From Hydractinia symbiolongicarpus (lineage: Eukaryota > Cnidaria > Hydrozoa > Anthoathecata > Hydractiniidae), in assembly GCF_029227915.1 (NCBI RefSeq), contig NC_079883.1, forward strand, positions 27,776,001-27,840,000: a stretch of DNA of 64,000 bases, given 5' to 3'. Below are positions 41,401 to 56,400 of this stretch, piece by piece (the stretch's first letter is position 1; each line of letters opens with the position of its first letter). A program made the translations under genes and the position numbers. The notes under the pieces were generated by a model. It did not search any database. It was not told where the DNA came from and worked only from the letters and a program-made list of their open reading frames with translations.

Positions 41401-44400
41401 ATTTATTTTTGCAGGCTCTTGACTTTGAACCAGAAATAGCAGAGTTATCAGATGAGCAAAAGTCATTTGTAAACAATTTCATTCATGTCAATGCCGAACA
41501 AGTTCGAGACATAGAAAAATCCACATGTACTCAGTATAAATGTGATATGTGGTACACAGAAAGAAAGAAACGCATAACATCATCCAATTTTGGATCTATT
41601 ATAAATAGAAGAAAAAATATACATCCAAAAAGCATATTACAAAAATGTCTAAATAAAAATAAAAACTTTACATCAGAGGCCTGCAAATGGGGCTTAGAAA
41701 ATGAAGTTAATGCTCTAAACTGGTATCAAACCGAGAAAAATATTGAAGTCGAAAAATGTGGTTTCGTTATTAATCCAAAATGGCCGTGGTTAGGTGCAAG
41801 TCCTGATGGCGCAACAACTTTGAATGGGAATGCTCGATTGATTGAGGTGAAGTGCCCATATTCAAAAAAGGATTGCTCTATTTCTGACGCATGCAAAGAT
41901 AAAAATTTTTTTTTACAAATATCGAATGGCAAGCCAAAACTCAAAGAAAGACATAATTATTTTCACCAATGTCAAGGTGTGATGGCAGTAACACAAGTCA
42001 ATGAAATTGATTTTATTGTTTATACAAAAGTTGACCGACATGTGGAAACAATAGTTTTTCAAAAGGAAAAATGGAACAGAATTACTTTGCCTGAGCTAAC
42101 ACACTTTTATTTCACTTTCATGCACAGCAACATTACAGAACAACAGTGTGAGTAAATAAAATTGTTTCCTCACAATATTGTTTTGTCTTTATATTTCATG
42201 ATCTAGTATATATATATATATAGTGTACGAAAGTTTATAATTTTTAGTCATTCGTATTTACATCTGGTACCAACTGTGGTAAAAAATTAACTAAATAACA
42301 ACAAATAACCCATATCTTATTGAGTTCAGCAGCCATTGATAGTTTGAAAACTGTTTGTAAAATTCGGTAATTTTTTATACGTTCGATTGCTCGTTCGACA
42401 TGTACACGTACAGATGCTATTCTTCTAGTTTCGTTTTCCTCTAATAAACTTAGCTGAGGTTTTCCATCTAAAAATGGTGGAATATTTAATGTTACTCCAT
42501 CAGGTAAATCTTCCTCGAGCTCAAATCCTCTATCAGCCATCACAGAATCCCCAGGCTCTAGCAAATCGTATATACCACTATCTTTTGTTATTCGTTTATC
42601 CGAAAAGCGTCCACCATACAAATCAGAGACAAATGTCACTGATCCATCAGGAGCTATTCCGACTAATCCTTTTGCTGTATTATGGTGTTTGTAATTTGAA
42701 AAGGTACTGGACTGTGTGCGATATGACGTAGGCATTTCCACAAATACTTCTGTACAATCTAATATGACACGGGTATTTGGGTAACTTTTTTGAAAACATT
42801 TCGGCATTCTATTTTGTACTGTTTCTTTTGAAGCCCATATTGGAAGCATACGGAATTGTGAATGTAAAAAATCTGTCCATGTAATCAATATTCTGCTTAT
42901 GTGACTTGTCGACATATTAAATCGAACAGCCATATCTTCTAACAAAAGTCCACATCGAATTCGAACCAGTATCATAAAGAATTCTTCTTCTGCGCTCAAT
43001 GATCGTGATCGGCCTCGTTTTGTAGAGTTTATATTTTTTGTATTTTCAGTGTTAGTATTTGAACCCCAATATATTAGTTTATTTGCAGCTGGTTGTAAAT
43101 ATTCTAAAACTGCTTTGAATAATTTATAAGATTCGAATCCGGTATAAAACTTAAAGTGTGCTTCATTGTGTTTAAACCGGTCAATTGAAAATGCTATGTC
43201 ACTTATAGTGGCTTGTTGTTTTTCAATAGTTTGATCAAGTTCCTTTTCATGAATTCTCATACAACTAATTTCGGCTCTCAATTTTTCCAACTCTTGTTTT
43301 AACTCTTCCTCCACAGATAATTCTGCAGCAATGTCATTTGTCGTAGCCCTCACAGGAGAAAATAGTTGCAATTTACAGTTTGTACTGTTGAGAGTTTTTC
43401 TTGGTTTGCTAGCTGTTGGTTTGATAGTTTTTGGGACTATTGTGGGAACATTGTTCATATATGTCTTCTTTCCACCAGTGAAATGAACAGAGCAAACTCT
43501 ATGCGATGTAGAAGGTACAAAATCCTTTCTACTGATCATAAAAAGCCATTTCTTTCGAAGCTCTGAGTCTTTAGGAATGACATAAAAAGATAAGTCTGGA
43601 TTCTTCTTTGAGTTGTTTTGACAGAGAGGTACACAGCAAGTTATCCCTCCTCCTTTACTTTTAGCTTGCAATAAAAAGCTTGAACTTGATGAAAAGTTTG
43701 AGCCAATGCTTGCAGGAGAGCCCAAGTTTTGAAAAAAACTGTTGTCTTGATTAGAATTTTGTATATCGCTTTGGTTTTGAGTAGAATTAAGGATGAAGTG
43801 TACTTGTTCGGCCATTTTTGTTACTACGAATGGTTTGTTTACGTTTTCGCGGAATACAACTACCATAATGCATTGCGAATTAGCCGTATAGAGGGAACGG
43901 GGAATTAACCTTTGCTCGAAGATGAGGCTTATCAGTACAAGTCGAAAATTAAGAAGGCTTTGACCGTAACAATGATGGCACCAAAACAGCACTTTCCCAT
44001 GTCGGATTAAGTTAAAAATTTATACATTAACCAATTTACTATTGCTGAAAATGATGTTAAGGTCAAAACATCAAAATTCCAAAATTTTAAAAAACATGTA
44101 ATTCGGGAAACGTGTATTTGTCAAAACACTGCAATCGGCAGTCCGCAACAGGAGTGAGTAAACAACAACGATATTGTGAGAAATGCAGCTAGCACTTTGC
44201 TAGCTGCATGTCTCACAATATCTGCATTATGTAAGAACCCGATTTAAGACCCCAATTTATGTCCGGGATTGTAAAAGCCGCCATGTACAGAAATGTCAAA
44301 TACGCCGTCTCTCTGCCTACTATTAGCCAAGAAAGACAAAAAAAAAAAATTACATATTTTTTACCTTAGCAAAGTTATCACAAACAGCTTCAATGTGTGG

Positions 44401-47400
44401 AAATGTACGCGTGCCAAATATTTCAATGAACGTGTTAAAGTCTCGAATATTTCGTTTCTTTATCACCGCCTATAAATATGAGTTTCATACATACGAACAA
44501 ATTTAAACAGAAATCAAATACATAAAACCTTAACCTCATCAGCACCCAAATAATGACTGCTCAATAAGCTAGGCTGTAAAAAAGTAACGTGTATGGATTT
44601 TACCTCGTATAATGCTTGTGCATCTTTCTTCGCTAAGTTTTCATCAAGAATGTCCCCTTCATCTCTTTCACACTGAAAAAATTTTTGAACATTTCGCAAA
44701 GATTGGTTATGTATTTTACAACAGCAGAACAGAAGTCGTAATTAGAAAGGAAATCTTAGACAACATTATTCGGGTTCATATTAATTACGCATGCCCATTC
44801 CATGACCATTCTACCTTTAAAGGCTATTATTAGCCCCCTGACCAATACGCCTTTAAAAATATTATTTTCTAGGGATTCATAAAAAGATTTTTCATGAAAA
44901 CAGAATTCAAAGATCGTTGGAGTCTCAAACAAAAAAATATCGTTACAGATTCATTCAAGTGTAGCAATCTAAAAATAAAAAAGTATTGAAATAAAATAAT
45001 ACTTTTTCGGAAACCATCTTTTTTTAAGTGAATTAATAAAAAAGCAGGAAGCTGTTGATATGTGATGACGCAAAAATCTTTTTTCGTTACATGGACGACA
45101 TTTTGAGATCAATTAAAGAGAATCAAATAACAAGAAAGCTTAACGAGATCAACGGTTTACACTCTTCTTTAAAATTTACAATCGAACGAGAAAATGACAG
45201 AATGATACCATTTCTTAAAGCTACCATAATGATTGTTATTTTTTGTCCCGAAGAAAAAAGTTCCCCATCACATTCGATTTATCGATGAATTATAAAAGTA
45301 AGGGATGACTCACAAATTAAAGTACGTGAAAAGCGTCAGAGGGAAGGAGGGAGTCAAATCCTTTGACGTTTAAATATTTCATGCCGTAATAATATCTTTA
45401 TCTGATTCGTCGTCGACAGGCTTCAAGAAAGCGTATGTCCGAGTGCTTGGCGTTTAGGACAGCGAGAAAACTTCGCAAGTCATCGCTGAGTTAACTTCTA
45501 TTTTGACGTAAAGCAATGTTGCAAAAAATAGTTAGTAAAAAAATTAAAAAGAAAAGAAACTTATCAACCACTAATTTTCGACACTTACATCAGCAATGGC
45601 ACACAACAAAGTACGAAAAGGACCATATGTAATCTTTGCAATTTCCTCATGCAGATCCATACTAAAAACTGAAATAAGACAGATAAATAACACGTGGCTA
45701 GAAAAGTGATACATTACATTTTTAAACTCGTGTTGTCATTCTGAACTTCAATAGGGGTGCGTTCTTACAGAATTTTCTGGTGTTAAATTTTAGAAAGAAA
45801 AACGATTTAATTCGCAAAGATATCGAGTGATCATGATAGACGCCACACAGTAAAAAACTTCCAGTTATGGTTATCACAAAGTCTTCCTAAGTTAGAGTAT
45901 CAATTTTTACTGATTATAAAAGACCCGGGCAGAGGCTGGAAGGTTTTTAGTTATAAAGTTATAAAGGTCAGTTAGGGTTAGTTATAAAGGTCACTATTCC
46001 CTTTCGTGTTATTTTTTGTTTGCGAATAAATAAATAAAAACGTACTTCCATTGAACGCTCTCTTTATTATTGCTATTTCCTGTAAAACAAGAAATAAAAT
46101 TGCGTTACAAAACAAGTAACAAGTATAACTGTAGTACAGTGTAACCCAGGCTTAACTGTTTCTCACTCTTTTCACAATAACAAGTACTGTTCTCACTTTC
46201 AACTTAGGCTAGCTATCTGAGATGTTCTTAACCACATTCTAACACGTTTAACTTACGTCATTTTGGCGCGAGCACAAAATCTCAATAAATACATCAATCG
46301 TATGCTGTGGGTCGGCGTTCTAAAGAAAAAAAACATACATCATACAATTTTATTTTTCCGAGAAAAGTTATAAAATTGACACTACAGGTAGGTAGTTTTT
46401 AAGAGGTAAGAAAGGGGGCTCCAAACAATGTTGGAGTTTACGACATAATGCAGAAATCACTGTTCCAGGGAAGTAGGAAATGCAATTTCCATTTCCAATC
46501 ATGTAGAATCTACTATTGTAGAATAGTTTCTAATAGTTTTCACAAAATTGCAGTTTTAAATTTCAATACTCTATGCGTGCATAGAAAATAAGAGATTTGG
46601 CGTGTAACGGTATACTATGGAATTAACCAGTTATCGTAATAACCACAGACAAGGAATATTTTCCATGTTGAATGTCGGTAATTTTAAAGTAACACAACTC
46701 ACACTGACTGCTGCGTAAAGAGATGCGGAGTCGTATATTTCCCTTGACAACAAAAGCGAAAGCGTTACTTCTTCATGCAGAGGGGCGAGCGTCCTTAAAT
46801 CATCCACTAAATCCTAAAAATAAGAAAAACGGTTTTTACATTCTAAAAAAGCTAATAATACATTCAAATAGAGGTAAAACAATGAAGCTGTGTTATTCTC
46901 AAATTTTATGTAGTTCTTACTCTTCTGTAACGTCTGAAAAATTCTCGAATAATAAGCTGTCTTTGAGCGTTGTTACGTGTCGCCATAAACTGAAGAATGC
47001 CTTCAACATTACGATCTAAAAACATTAAAATGAGTTGAAAAAAATATGTTATTATGACAAAATGATAACGCAACAACTCATCGTTGAAATTTTCGACAAA
47101 GGGAGAAATGTTACTGTTACATTTTTTTACATTTCTCCTGCTGCAGTAAAATCTTCCTTTTTTTTCTAAATTAAAGACTTTATTGACTCAAAATTTTAAC
47201 CACTAAAGTAACCAGCATATCAATGGTACACGTGCATATTTTCACAACAATATCACAACGTGTTATTGCCAAAATCTGTAAATTAGAATCTCTATAGTGT
47301 AATGCGCGTTTCTCAAACCGCAAATCGAATTGCATAATTGAAACCCTAGGCTACTTATTTTTTGTTATTTTATGGATCCTACAAATCGGAAAAATGAATA

Positions 47401-50400
47401 CTTACTTTTCTGCAACATAGCTTTTCCAATCGCTTGCGCATCTTTCAGAGCGTTGAAAGAAGTCATTGGAATTCCTTTAACAGTACCATGAAAGAACTGA
47501 AATAGGGGATGAAATATAAAAAAAAATAAAACCCTTTTTAATCACATTACTTGTTTCTCATAAAATTCAGTTGTCCCCAATCTTTGTTATAAGTTTTGTA
47601 TTCTGGACCAGAGATATCTTTTTTGCAAATATAATTTTGAATGTTACTCACGCAACAACTACTAAAATAATTATAATTATATCCACTGATATGTCATCAC
47701 ATCCACTGGCGTGTCATTCATCAAACAGAATATAAATGAAGAAGAAAAATACCTTCTTTTTGCTTTTCTTTCCAATTTTTAGCCGAGCAGAGAATTTATT
47801 CTCACCACGACCAGTAAACGTAGGATCAAGTACCGGCCCGTTTAATTGGGTCATTTTTGGTCCATTTTGATTTTGTTGGCCTAATTCATCATCTAAATCC
47901 AACGCTTGCTCTTGTTTTTCATCTTCATCTTCACTCTCTGCGTCGGTGTTCTTCAAAATACCTAAAACAGAAAACAAAACACTACAGTAACTATAATAAA
48001 TCCAAAAAAGGCTTGGCTAAACCAACGATTTTAAAAACCAAACATCACGGGTGGACATAAGCCCATGCTAAAATAGCTGTTTGGAAAATGCAGAAAAGTT
48101 AATGCATTTCCAATATTGCGTTACTATCAATAGCCCTTGCAGGACTTATCACATATATATAAAACTGCTCTGTATTTCCAGACCAAGAGTGAACTAACCC
48201 GGCCATGAACTTGACTTTAAAACCACAGCATAGGACAGTTTTCTATTGAATTGGAGTTCTGTTGAATATTAATTAGCTACAAAACAAAAGATCGAACCCA
48301 AGGAACTAGTACATAAGTCGTAGAGACAAATATGTTTTATATTCTCCGACATCTTACTTTCTGTGACTCTAAGGCAACTAAAATTCAAGTTACAGACAAA
48401 TTCAGCATAGGTCATCCTATTAGCCACATGCTAATATGCTTCTCATGGAAAAGTGGTCATTTATATGTATTTTATCAAGACTTAATACAATATAGCACAA
48501 AATACGAAACAGTGAAAATTTGCTGATAAACAGGCATACCTCTGGAAGCAGCAGCGAATGACACATCTTGAAAAACAGACCTAAATTCACCCTCCGCAGC
48601 AACTTCTACATTCTCTGCAAAAGATATATTTTTCAACCCATTACGCAATTCTCTTTGGGCTTCTTTTGCTGCGATTTCTGCTTCTTCTTCACTGTCAAGG
48701 ACGGCTGGTGCGTTATCTTCGTCCTCATCTTCTTCTTCACCTTGCTCGGCGTCTAATTCAAACTCTTCTGGTGAGTCATCGCTTGACTCGCTACCTTGAC
48801 GCACTCTCTACAAGGCAGATCAAAATGTAATAAAAGACATAATATTTGTATTAATGTATTTACTTTAAAAATCAATTTTTAACCATATATCTATATTATA
48901 ATGCTTGTTTTGTCTTGCCTGCTTGCATGTCAGCTAAAGATGGTAGCTGCAAGCAGTAATGGGCGAATTCTTGTGGATTTCTTCATGAGCTAACAACTAG
49001 TTTTTTTATTCCAAAAAGCACCAAACACTTTTAACCCTTTTGGTGTCTATTAATATTACTATAACAAAGTATATATATGAAAAAATAATTATAAAAACTA
49101 TTACCTCTCTTCGCATGAAAAGCAGCTTTACAAATTTCGAAACAATTTTGGTTTTCCTTAACACCGTTTGAACAGCTCCTGGTAAAGTTAGTCGTTCAAT
49201 AAGATTGAAGTCATCATCAGCAGGGAAAAGGGGAGGCAACATCACCTAGATACACACACATACAAACAGATTAACACCATCCTTTGTTAATTATTTAAGA
49301 AGCAGTGTTCTTAAATGAAGTCTTGTCAAGAAATATAACAGAAATATAATAACAATAGATGGATAATCTGAAAATCTTTAGATATTAATCAGCTGCAATA
49401 AAAGACTTACCCCGTTTACCTCCCCATTCACAGTATTACCTAAAAACAAATTTATATAAATATAATAAGACTAGTCGGTGACCTGTTGACAAATCTGCAG
49501 GTTTCCTGTCCTTTATAAATCGTATTTCGTGTGTCTCGCTACTGCACTACCATTTTACGCAGGGACCGACACACAAACAGCTATTATTATAGAGGTATAA
49601 GCATGTAAAACAAAGATAAAACCGATAGTCTGTTCTGTGTAATCAATCAATAAACACATTACATTCAACTGAACAGAATTCTTTGTGGGTCATTTAAACT
49701 GAAACGAGAGAAAGCATACCTGAAATCAACCTCAGTACTAGGCCTTTTAGAGGACTATGACAGATCTGTGCTATGTAATCAAAAAGCTCCATATCATAAC
49801 GAAGTAAAAACAACTGCTTGATCATCTCAACATCAGACTGTAAATAAAGAAATGTTTTTATTATAATCATGTGATGACGATCGATCACAAGAATTAAAAC
49901 AGTGTGTCTTAGTTTAGAGACACCTAAAGACTAATTTTGTTTTAAAAAAAAGTTGTTAGAGTAGAAAACAAAGTGCATTTAAGATAAGTCATACTAATAA
50001 CTTAAGATTTAGATCAAGTTACAACAGCATCAAACATCATTTTCACATAGATATGATCCCTCAGTAAACCTTGAACAAAAGATGAATTTTCAACACCTTC
50101 ACAAATTAATAAATTTTTCAGGACTCTGGCAACCACATAGCAGTCCTTAATGTCTATGTCTAGGTGTATTATACCAACAGCTTCTCTGATATTGCCTAGA
50201 CACAGTTTTTTACACGTTTAAAAGATTTAAAATTGATTTGCAAGCCTATCTATAAAAAATAATACCCGAGCAATAAATCGCTAACCCAAAGGTTGCATTA
50301 ATTTAAACTGGGCAAGCAATTTGAATAAATAGAATAAGTTTATAAACGCATATTTTATTACAAAATCCTTTTTCATCTATTTTATCTTGTCTGTTTTATA

Positions 50401-53400
50401 TATTTTGTTTGTTTTTTTACTACAAAATAATAAAAACGATAACATTGATTTTCATGTGAGATAAATTGATATTGCTCAGTCAGATAATTAATGGCACAGC
50501 TAGTTTCTAATTTCTTAGAACTGGAAGAGTCTTTGTGTGAGCAAGAGCATTCACTCCCCCTTATTGATAGGCCTGGATATAATTGTAATTCTCAGGCCAG
50601 CTATTTTAATCATGAAGATTGTAAAAAAGAAAAGGAGAACAAAACACAACTCTTGTTATGAAGACGTTTCAACAAATTAAAAAGGTAATGACATTCATAC
50701 ATAAATTTTACACATTAAAGCGCTTAGGAACAATTCAACTTTAAAATATAATAAATTGATGTACAACTATCTGATGACAAATATATTATGTATAAATGTG
50801 TACATAAAATTTAAATTCCACAGTGATTCAAAAAGTAAAATAAAAGATTCAAGAAGCACCAAGGATACCCTGTGTTTAAAAGTTACATACCTCAGACCTA
50901 CTGATTAAAATACGACATAAACTTTTATCGTCATCAACACCTTTGAAATGAGTGTTATGAAGCTTCTGCACGAAATAGTTAGGCGGATTTTGAATGTAAT
51001 GCACTAAAATGAAATCATGTGTAAATCAAATGTTCTGCAAAAATAATGTAAAAATTACTATCATAAATGATGATTGGGTGAAAAAATCTGTAGTGATATA
51101 CTTGTCGTAAGGAGTGGTTGTGGCTATGTAAAGCCTCTACAGGTTCAGCATCAATATAACATCATGCTGGTTGCAGTTCTGTATTTTGACTGCTGACGTG
51201 TGCCAACTTTAAAAGAGATTGCAACAAACATCGTTTTAATAACCAATTAAAATTCTGAAAACGCTGCAATTGTAAGAGCTGCAGCTATGTTGAATGCAGA
51301 CATTATAATAGACATGATTCTCAAAAGTAAATTTAGTAGATTAAAAAAATTAATAACCAAACACTTACTAAGTGTAATAATGCATCGAGAAAAATTTCCT
51401 TGTAAAACTTTTACAATGTCGACATCCATATCATATCCTTTGAACTAAATTATAAACAATAATGCTTATTATCAACTTATAGGGAATTTCTGCAAAAAAA
51501 CTTCCGAAATATCTTCCGTGTACCAATATTTGTTAACAATTGTGAAACATTGGACCAAAAAACCACCTTTTAACAGTGTTTTTAGTAACAATAATGAACC
51601 CGTAGATATTACCTTGCTATATTCTGTCAAGACAAGTCTCAATGATTCAACTGGCCATTTAGTAAAAATCTCAATGAGCTTCTTATGAAGGTTTTCTCCC
51701 TTCACTTCTAGCAACTAAAAATAAGATCAGGGGTTAAATATGTGTTTTCAATTTAACATTGGATTGCTTTGTATGATCTGTTACAAAAGTGATACCAAGA
51801 CTGGGCTTTAAAAAACAAAGAACATACTGCAGAGATGGCTCTGGCTTCTTTAGCTGCTTCTGCTTTTGAAAATGCTGCATCTTCCAATCGCTGACCCTAA
51901 CATGCGAATAGAAAACAATGCAACATAATTTGATTTCAGGTACTTATTGGGCATTGAGATTCTTCTTGAAATAATTATTCTCTTAACCAGCATGTATCTT
52001 TGATAAACCTATATCGACCATTCTAATTTACATTTCTGGCTTATGCACTTTGGAATTATTTAAAATATCTAAGACATAGCACATTTTTATATTTTATACA
52101 TAACATACTCTTAACATTGGTAAGTATTGGGAAAGGTGTTACAGCTAAGGGCATTTTATTTTCTTTAAACTTTGACTTTTGTAGGAAAGACCCAGCCAAT
52201 ACTTAAGGCTTTCAAACCAAAACCAAAGAAAAAAATCTTACTGTGGCTAATTTCATTAATATTCTTTGAAAAATACCAATTGTTTCATCTTCAATGTGGT
52301 CGATTAACTCCTCATTGTAACCTGAATAAAAATATCAATTAAGACTTATAATTTACCTGTTGTAAATATATACATAGTTATATGAGAACATCACAAACAC
52401 ATGGAAAATTATTTTTAAAATCCAACTTACGTAAGTAATAAGCTTCCCTTATAGCAGCTAATTCCTAATGAGAAGTAACAAATTATTTAGTCTTGTAAGT
52501 AACATGGTGAACTAAATTAAGAATTACATGCCAATGGATGTGTTAATTTGGTACCATAGGGTATCCCCCATTAAGTTTTAGATCATATCCCCTCAGTTGT
52601 ATGTCAATCTTATATTTGTTGTGCCGTTAAAAATTTAATACAGAATGATAAAAAGGGATGTGCGCGGTGAACATATTGAAAAACTGACAGATGTCAATAC
52701 AGGGAAAATTATTAATAAAGGGCAATTTTGAGATCATCCACCCCACCCCACCCAGTTAGTGTTTGAGGGAGGAGGTGGTGTAACACAATAAGTATGTAAA
52801 CCTCGTTATTTCTTGTACATAGTATTTCACACAGCACTTCTGGATCTTTATGCAGCCCCTAAAATCATAAGAACGATAAGAAGATAATTTTATGGAACTC
52901 TAAATGATTAGTGTTTCAACCTTATATGGGTGGAATTAGATGTGGGATAGATTTAGAGATTGCTGCAATCCCGCATGCAGGATTATCAAAGAGATGGGAT
53001 ATTTTTTTGATTCTGTCTAAAAAAGGAGATTTTATTACAAAGGTAGGAACAATCAAGATGCAGGAAAAATAGAGTAAATATGTTATCAACTAGTGGCCAA
53101 ATAGAACTATTCCCTTATCTTTAAAAGTTTGAGAAAGTGACATTCAGAAAATTTTGATATTGGTCAAGAGATGATACACACAGTAATTTCTACTAGTTTT
53201 TAAAGTTTGATCATACATCTCCATAATTATGCAATTCATATGACAACCTCATTAATTTTATTTTATTCTTTCGTAACCATCTGCTTACAATTTCCGTGTT
53301 TAGCTTAATCATGCAATGTTTTTATTGGGTGCATAAATCTTTCATAATGATAAAAAAGGCATTGTCGTTTGGCAGTGTGGACAGTGTCTTTTGGTATTTG

Positions 53401-56400
53401 TGTAAGTGACAAAAAAATGTTTTATTTGTATCAAGTTCATTTGCATCCTCATTTCCCAATTAGCTAAAGTAATCAATTATTCTGTAAGGGCATTCTTGGG
53501 TGACATTTGAACACACACACGCAAACAAAAAGCATAAATGAAAACTGCCACAATGCCACAGTAAAAACTTGAATGCTTATTAAATGTTTGACAATGTTTG
53601 ATCAGGTGGAGAAAGCAATAAAGCGGTTTTTTAACTTTTCTTGTTATAAAATATATTTTTGTGGGTAAGTTCAATAATTCATTCCACATCGAGACACTTG
53701 AAAAAAATTAAGATTTTCTAGACTGGGACTGTTTGCGGTGCAAAGCCTTGTGGTTACGGCTTTTACTTCCTAATCACAAGCTCTGTGGTTACATAGCACG
53801 GGATGTTTAGCAAGTGTCTTTACAACAGCTACGGGTTAATCCATGCAATGTGATAGAAATTAGGTAGGCAATGCCAGTGTATACCTAATATATACATTTA
53901 GAACTCAGGACCCACATTGATACCAGTGTTTCTAACACTGAAATGGCTATATCCTGTATAAATACAGAATAGTAAAAATAATAATAAAAAACAATAAAAA
54001 TAATAGGTAATGGTGGGACGCTGCATTGAAAGTAGAATATCAAGATTTCGTACCTTTAATGCATCCCACAAACACATAGCATCAAATTCACATATTGGAA
54101 TCATCATGTATGATATAACACTAGCAATATCAGCCGGAAGAGTTTTACGCAAATCCAAAAGTAAACTCTGCAAAAATAAAATAAACATGTTTAAAATCAT
54201 AAACAAATAAACAATGCTTTATGTCAACATAAACAGCACATGCCTGTAGGTATTCATCTCTGTATATTTTTCGAAGCCATCTACGATTGTCACAATTGTA
54301 TGAGATGATAATATTAACAGCTGTTTCAAGACAAACACTTTCATTATTGGAAAGTGATTCCTTGATGTTCACTGCATCTCGTAACAACCTTATTTTGCAG
54401 CGGTTAACATCTCCTCCATCTATAACTGGGTCTGGACGGAGAGGGGGTAAATAATCGTACATTGAAGAAGATGGCCGTGCACGGTCCCTACGTCTACCAA
54501 ATTCATCTAAGTCAGATCCAGAATCATAGTGCTTTTTAGCATCAAAATCTTCTGGAGTATCTTTTCTTAAGTTAGAAAACTTTTCCTTGAATTTTTCCAC
54601 AGGATCTTTCATTTCATCTTTGTCCGATTCACTATCTGCTTTAGTGTCCATTTCTTGTCCCTCACTTTCTGTATCACCTTCACCCATTTTGTAATATATC
54701 TTACGAATTGTTTTCTCTTCAACCTCTTTAACTTCACTAGTACTATCTTGTTCTTTTTTCTCTCGAGCTTTTTTTTCTAAGTCATTGACAATAAACAACT
54801 TTTCTTCATTGGGGTTATTATTTTCATCATCAGAACTTTCAGCATTCTGATAGTCAATATACCGAACCTCACGATAAGTAATTTCATTTTCCAAATCCTG
54901 ATTATCCACATTATCATTATTAAGTTTAGCTTCCATTTTAAGTTTAGCTGCCTTTTTCCTAAGTCTTTCCTTTTGCTTTTCTTCATCAACTAGCACGTAT
55001 TTGCCATTTTTCTTTTTATACCTTCCAGGTTTTCCGTCCTTAAGTATACAAACAGGTTCTTCATCACCTGTGTCACTACTGTCACTTGCATTTTTCGCAA
55101 CTTTGTAAATATGAGAAGGGGGAATATAATCCTCTAATGGAGGCAGTTCTTTGTTAAGTATTCTCACAGGAGTAGGTGTACGTGATTCTTCAACTTTCTT
55201 ATTCTAAGAAGAAATCATAGGTCAAAATATTTTGCTACTGCATTTAATTGAACAATATATAGAAAGCAAAACTAATACAATTTTTAGTTCCAAACATAAT
55301 TACAAATAACTCACTCTTGCCTCTACCTACATTATTCAAGTAGATCTTACTGTTAGTTTAGTATTAAATGCTATTTGGTTCTTAGTTGAAAAATATTGGA
55401 CTGCATTTACATGCTCTGTTATTACTTAACATGAAGGTAAATTGTATGAAAACATTGAAAAAAAGATTAACATTACTGGCCGAGTTTCACTGCCAACCCA
55501 TCTCACACCTGCCTTTCTATGCATGTTTTTTTAAAAAAAATTTAATGGTCAAACCCTTATAAATGTGTACATAAAACAAAATGATGACTCTTTAATGTAA
55601 CAACAGAAACAGCTAGTGAATTAACCTAATATACCTCTTCCATAAATAATGGAGTCATTTGTCTTTCTTCTTCTGCAGGAGGAGAAGGTGTTGGAGAAGG
55701 AGCTGGTGAAGGAACATTGGATGATCCATTTTCTGATGAACTCTATAGCAGAAAAAAATTTGGATTATGAAAATTTTTCACACAGAAATTACAGAAAAAA
55801 ATTAATAAGTTACATGTTTATTCCTCCTGAAAAAAAGATACAAAAGAATATACTTTAACTTTTTTTACTTTCAAGTATTTGTTAGACTATGGTGCATCAT
55901 TAAATAGGAGTACTAAATTATTATAGAAACAATGTGATTTTGGAACAAGAATAGCGTTCAACAAGACAAGGTAAACTCCTTCTTGCAACTTGATACAAGC
56001 TAGATTTGAAAATCCCATGTCTTTTTCTAAATATCGATTTTGGAAATGCCATTATTGGAAAGGAATAAATTCAGTACAAGTAATGGTAGTAATTTACAGA
56101 TCTTTGTGATGCTTAATTTGCTTAATGCACAATTGCCCCCTCGTTTTGAACAGAAAATTGAGCTAACTTTCTGAAGTTTATTTAAAAATTCTGAAATTTC
56201 ATAAAATTGTAATGCATACACAAATGTAGGGTTTTGCAGGTTTGAAAGATTTAAAAAGGACAAACAAAATACAACAAATACAATCCAAGAAGAAAGAAAT
56301 ACTTTCAAACCTCAAAAAACTCCGAATAGGTATCTGAATCACTTTCAGAAGGAGTCTAAAAGAAACAAAAGAAATAACAACAATATAAAAACTGTATATT

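Larger units (their letters stand above)
40202..43907. mobile_element. Complete DNA transposon with YqaJ nuclease and THAP/DDE transposase (ISL2EU-like)
   Basis: Perfect 56-base terminal inverted repeats lie at 40202-40257 and 43852-43907 (TAATTCCCCGTTCCCTCTAT at the left end). Their outermost TA may be a duplicated TA target site, so the element proper would be ATTCCCC...GGGGAAT, about 3.7 kb. Inside are two convergent intact genes: a plus-strand YqaJ-type nuclease and a minus-strand THAP + DDE transposase. It sits in the tandem annexin gene, in the intron between exons 44469-44365 and 39606-39531. From memory, ISL2EU-class elements have been described with a YqaJ-like second protein; I could not check this here. 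Confidence 0.85.

Noticed and set aside
45961-46000. GTTAGGGTTAGTTA resembling telomeric repeat
   Set aside because: Only two partial units, no array; it sits in an intron beside a GTTATAAAGGTCA duplication.
47714-48804. Acidic exons 48807-48540 and 47961-47753 as a separate gene
   Set aside because: Their phases connect exactly to the annexin exons on both sides (SKKK to FFHGTVKG), so they are the linker of the fusion protein.
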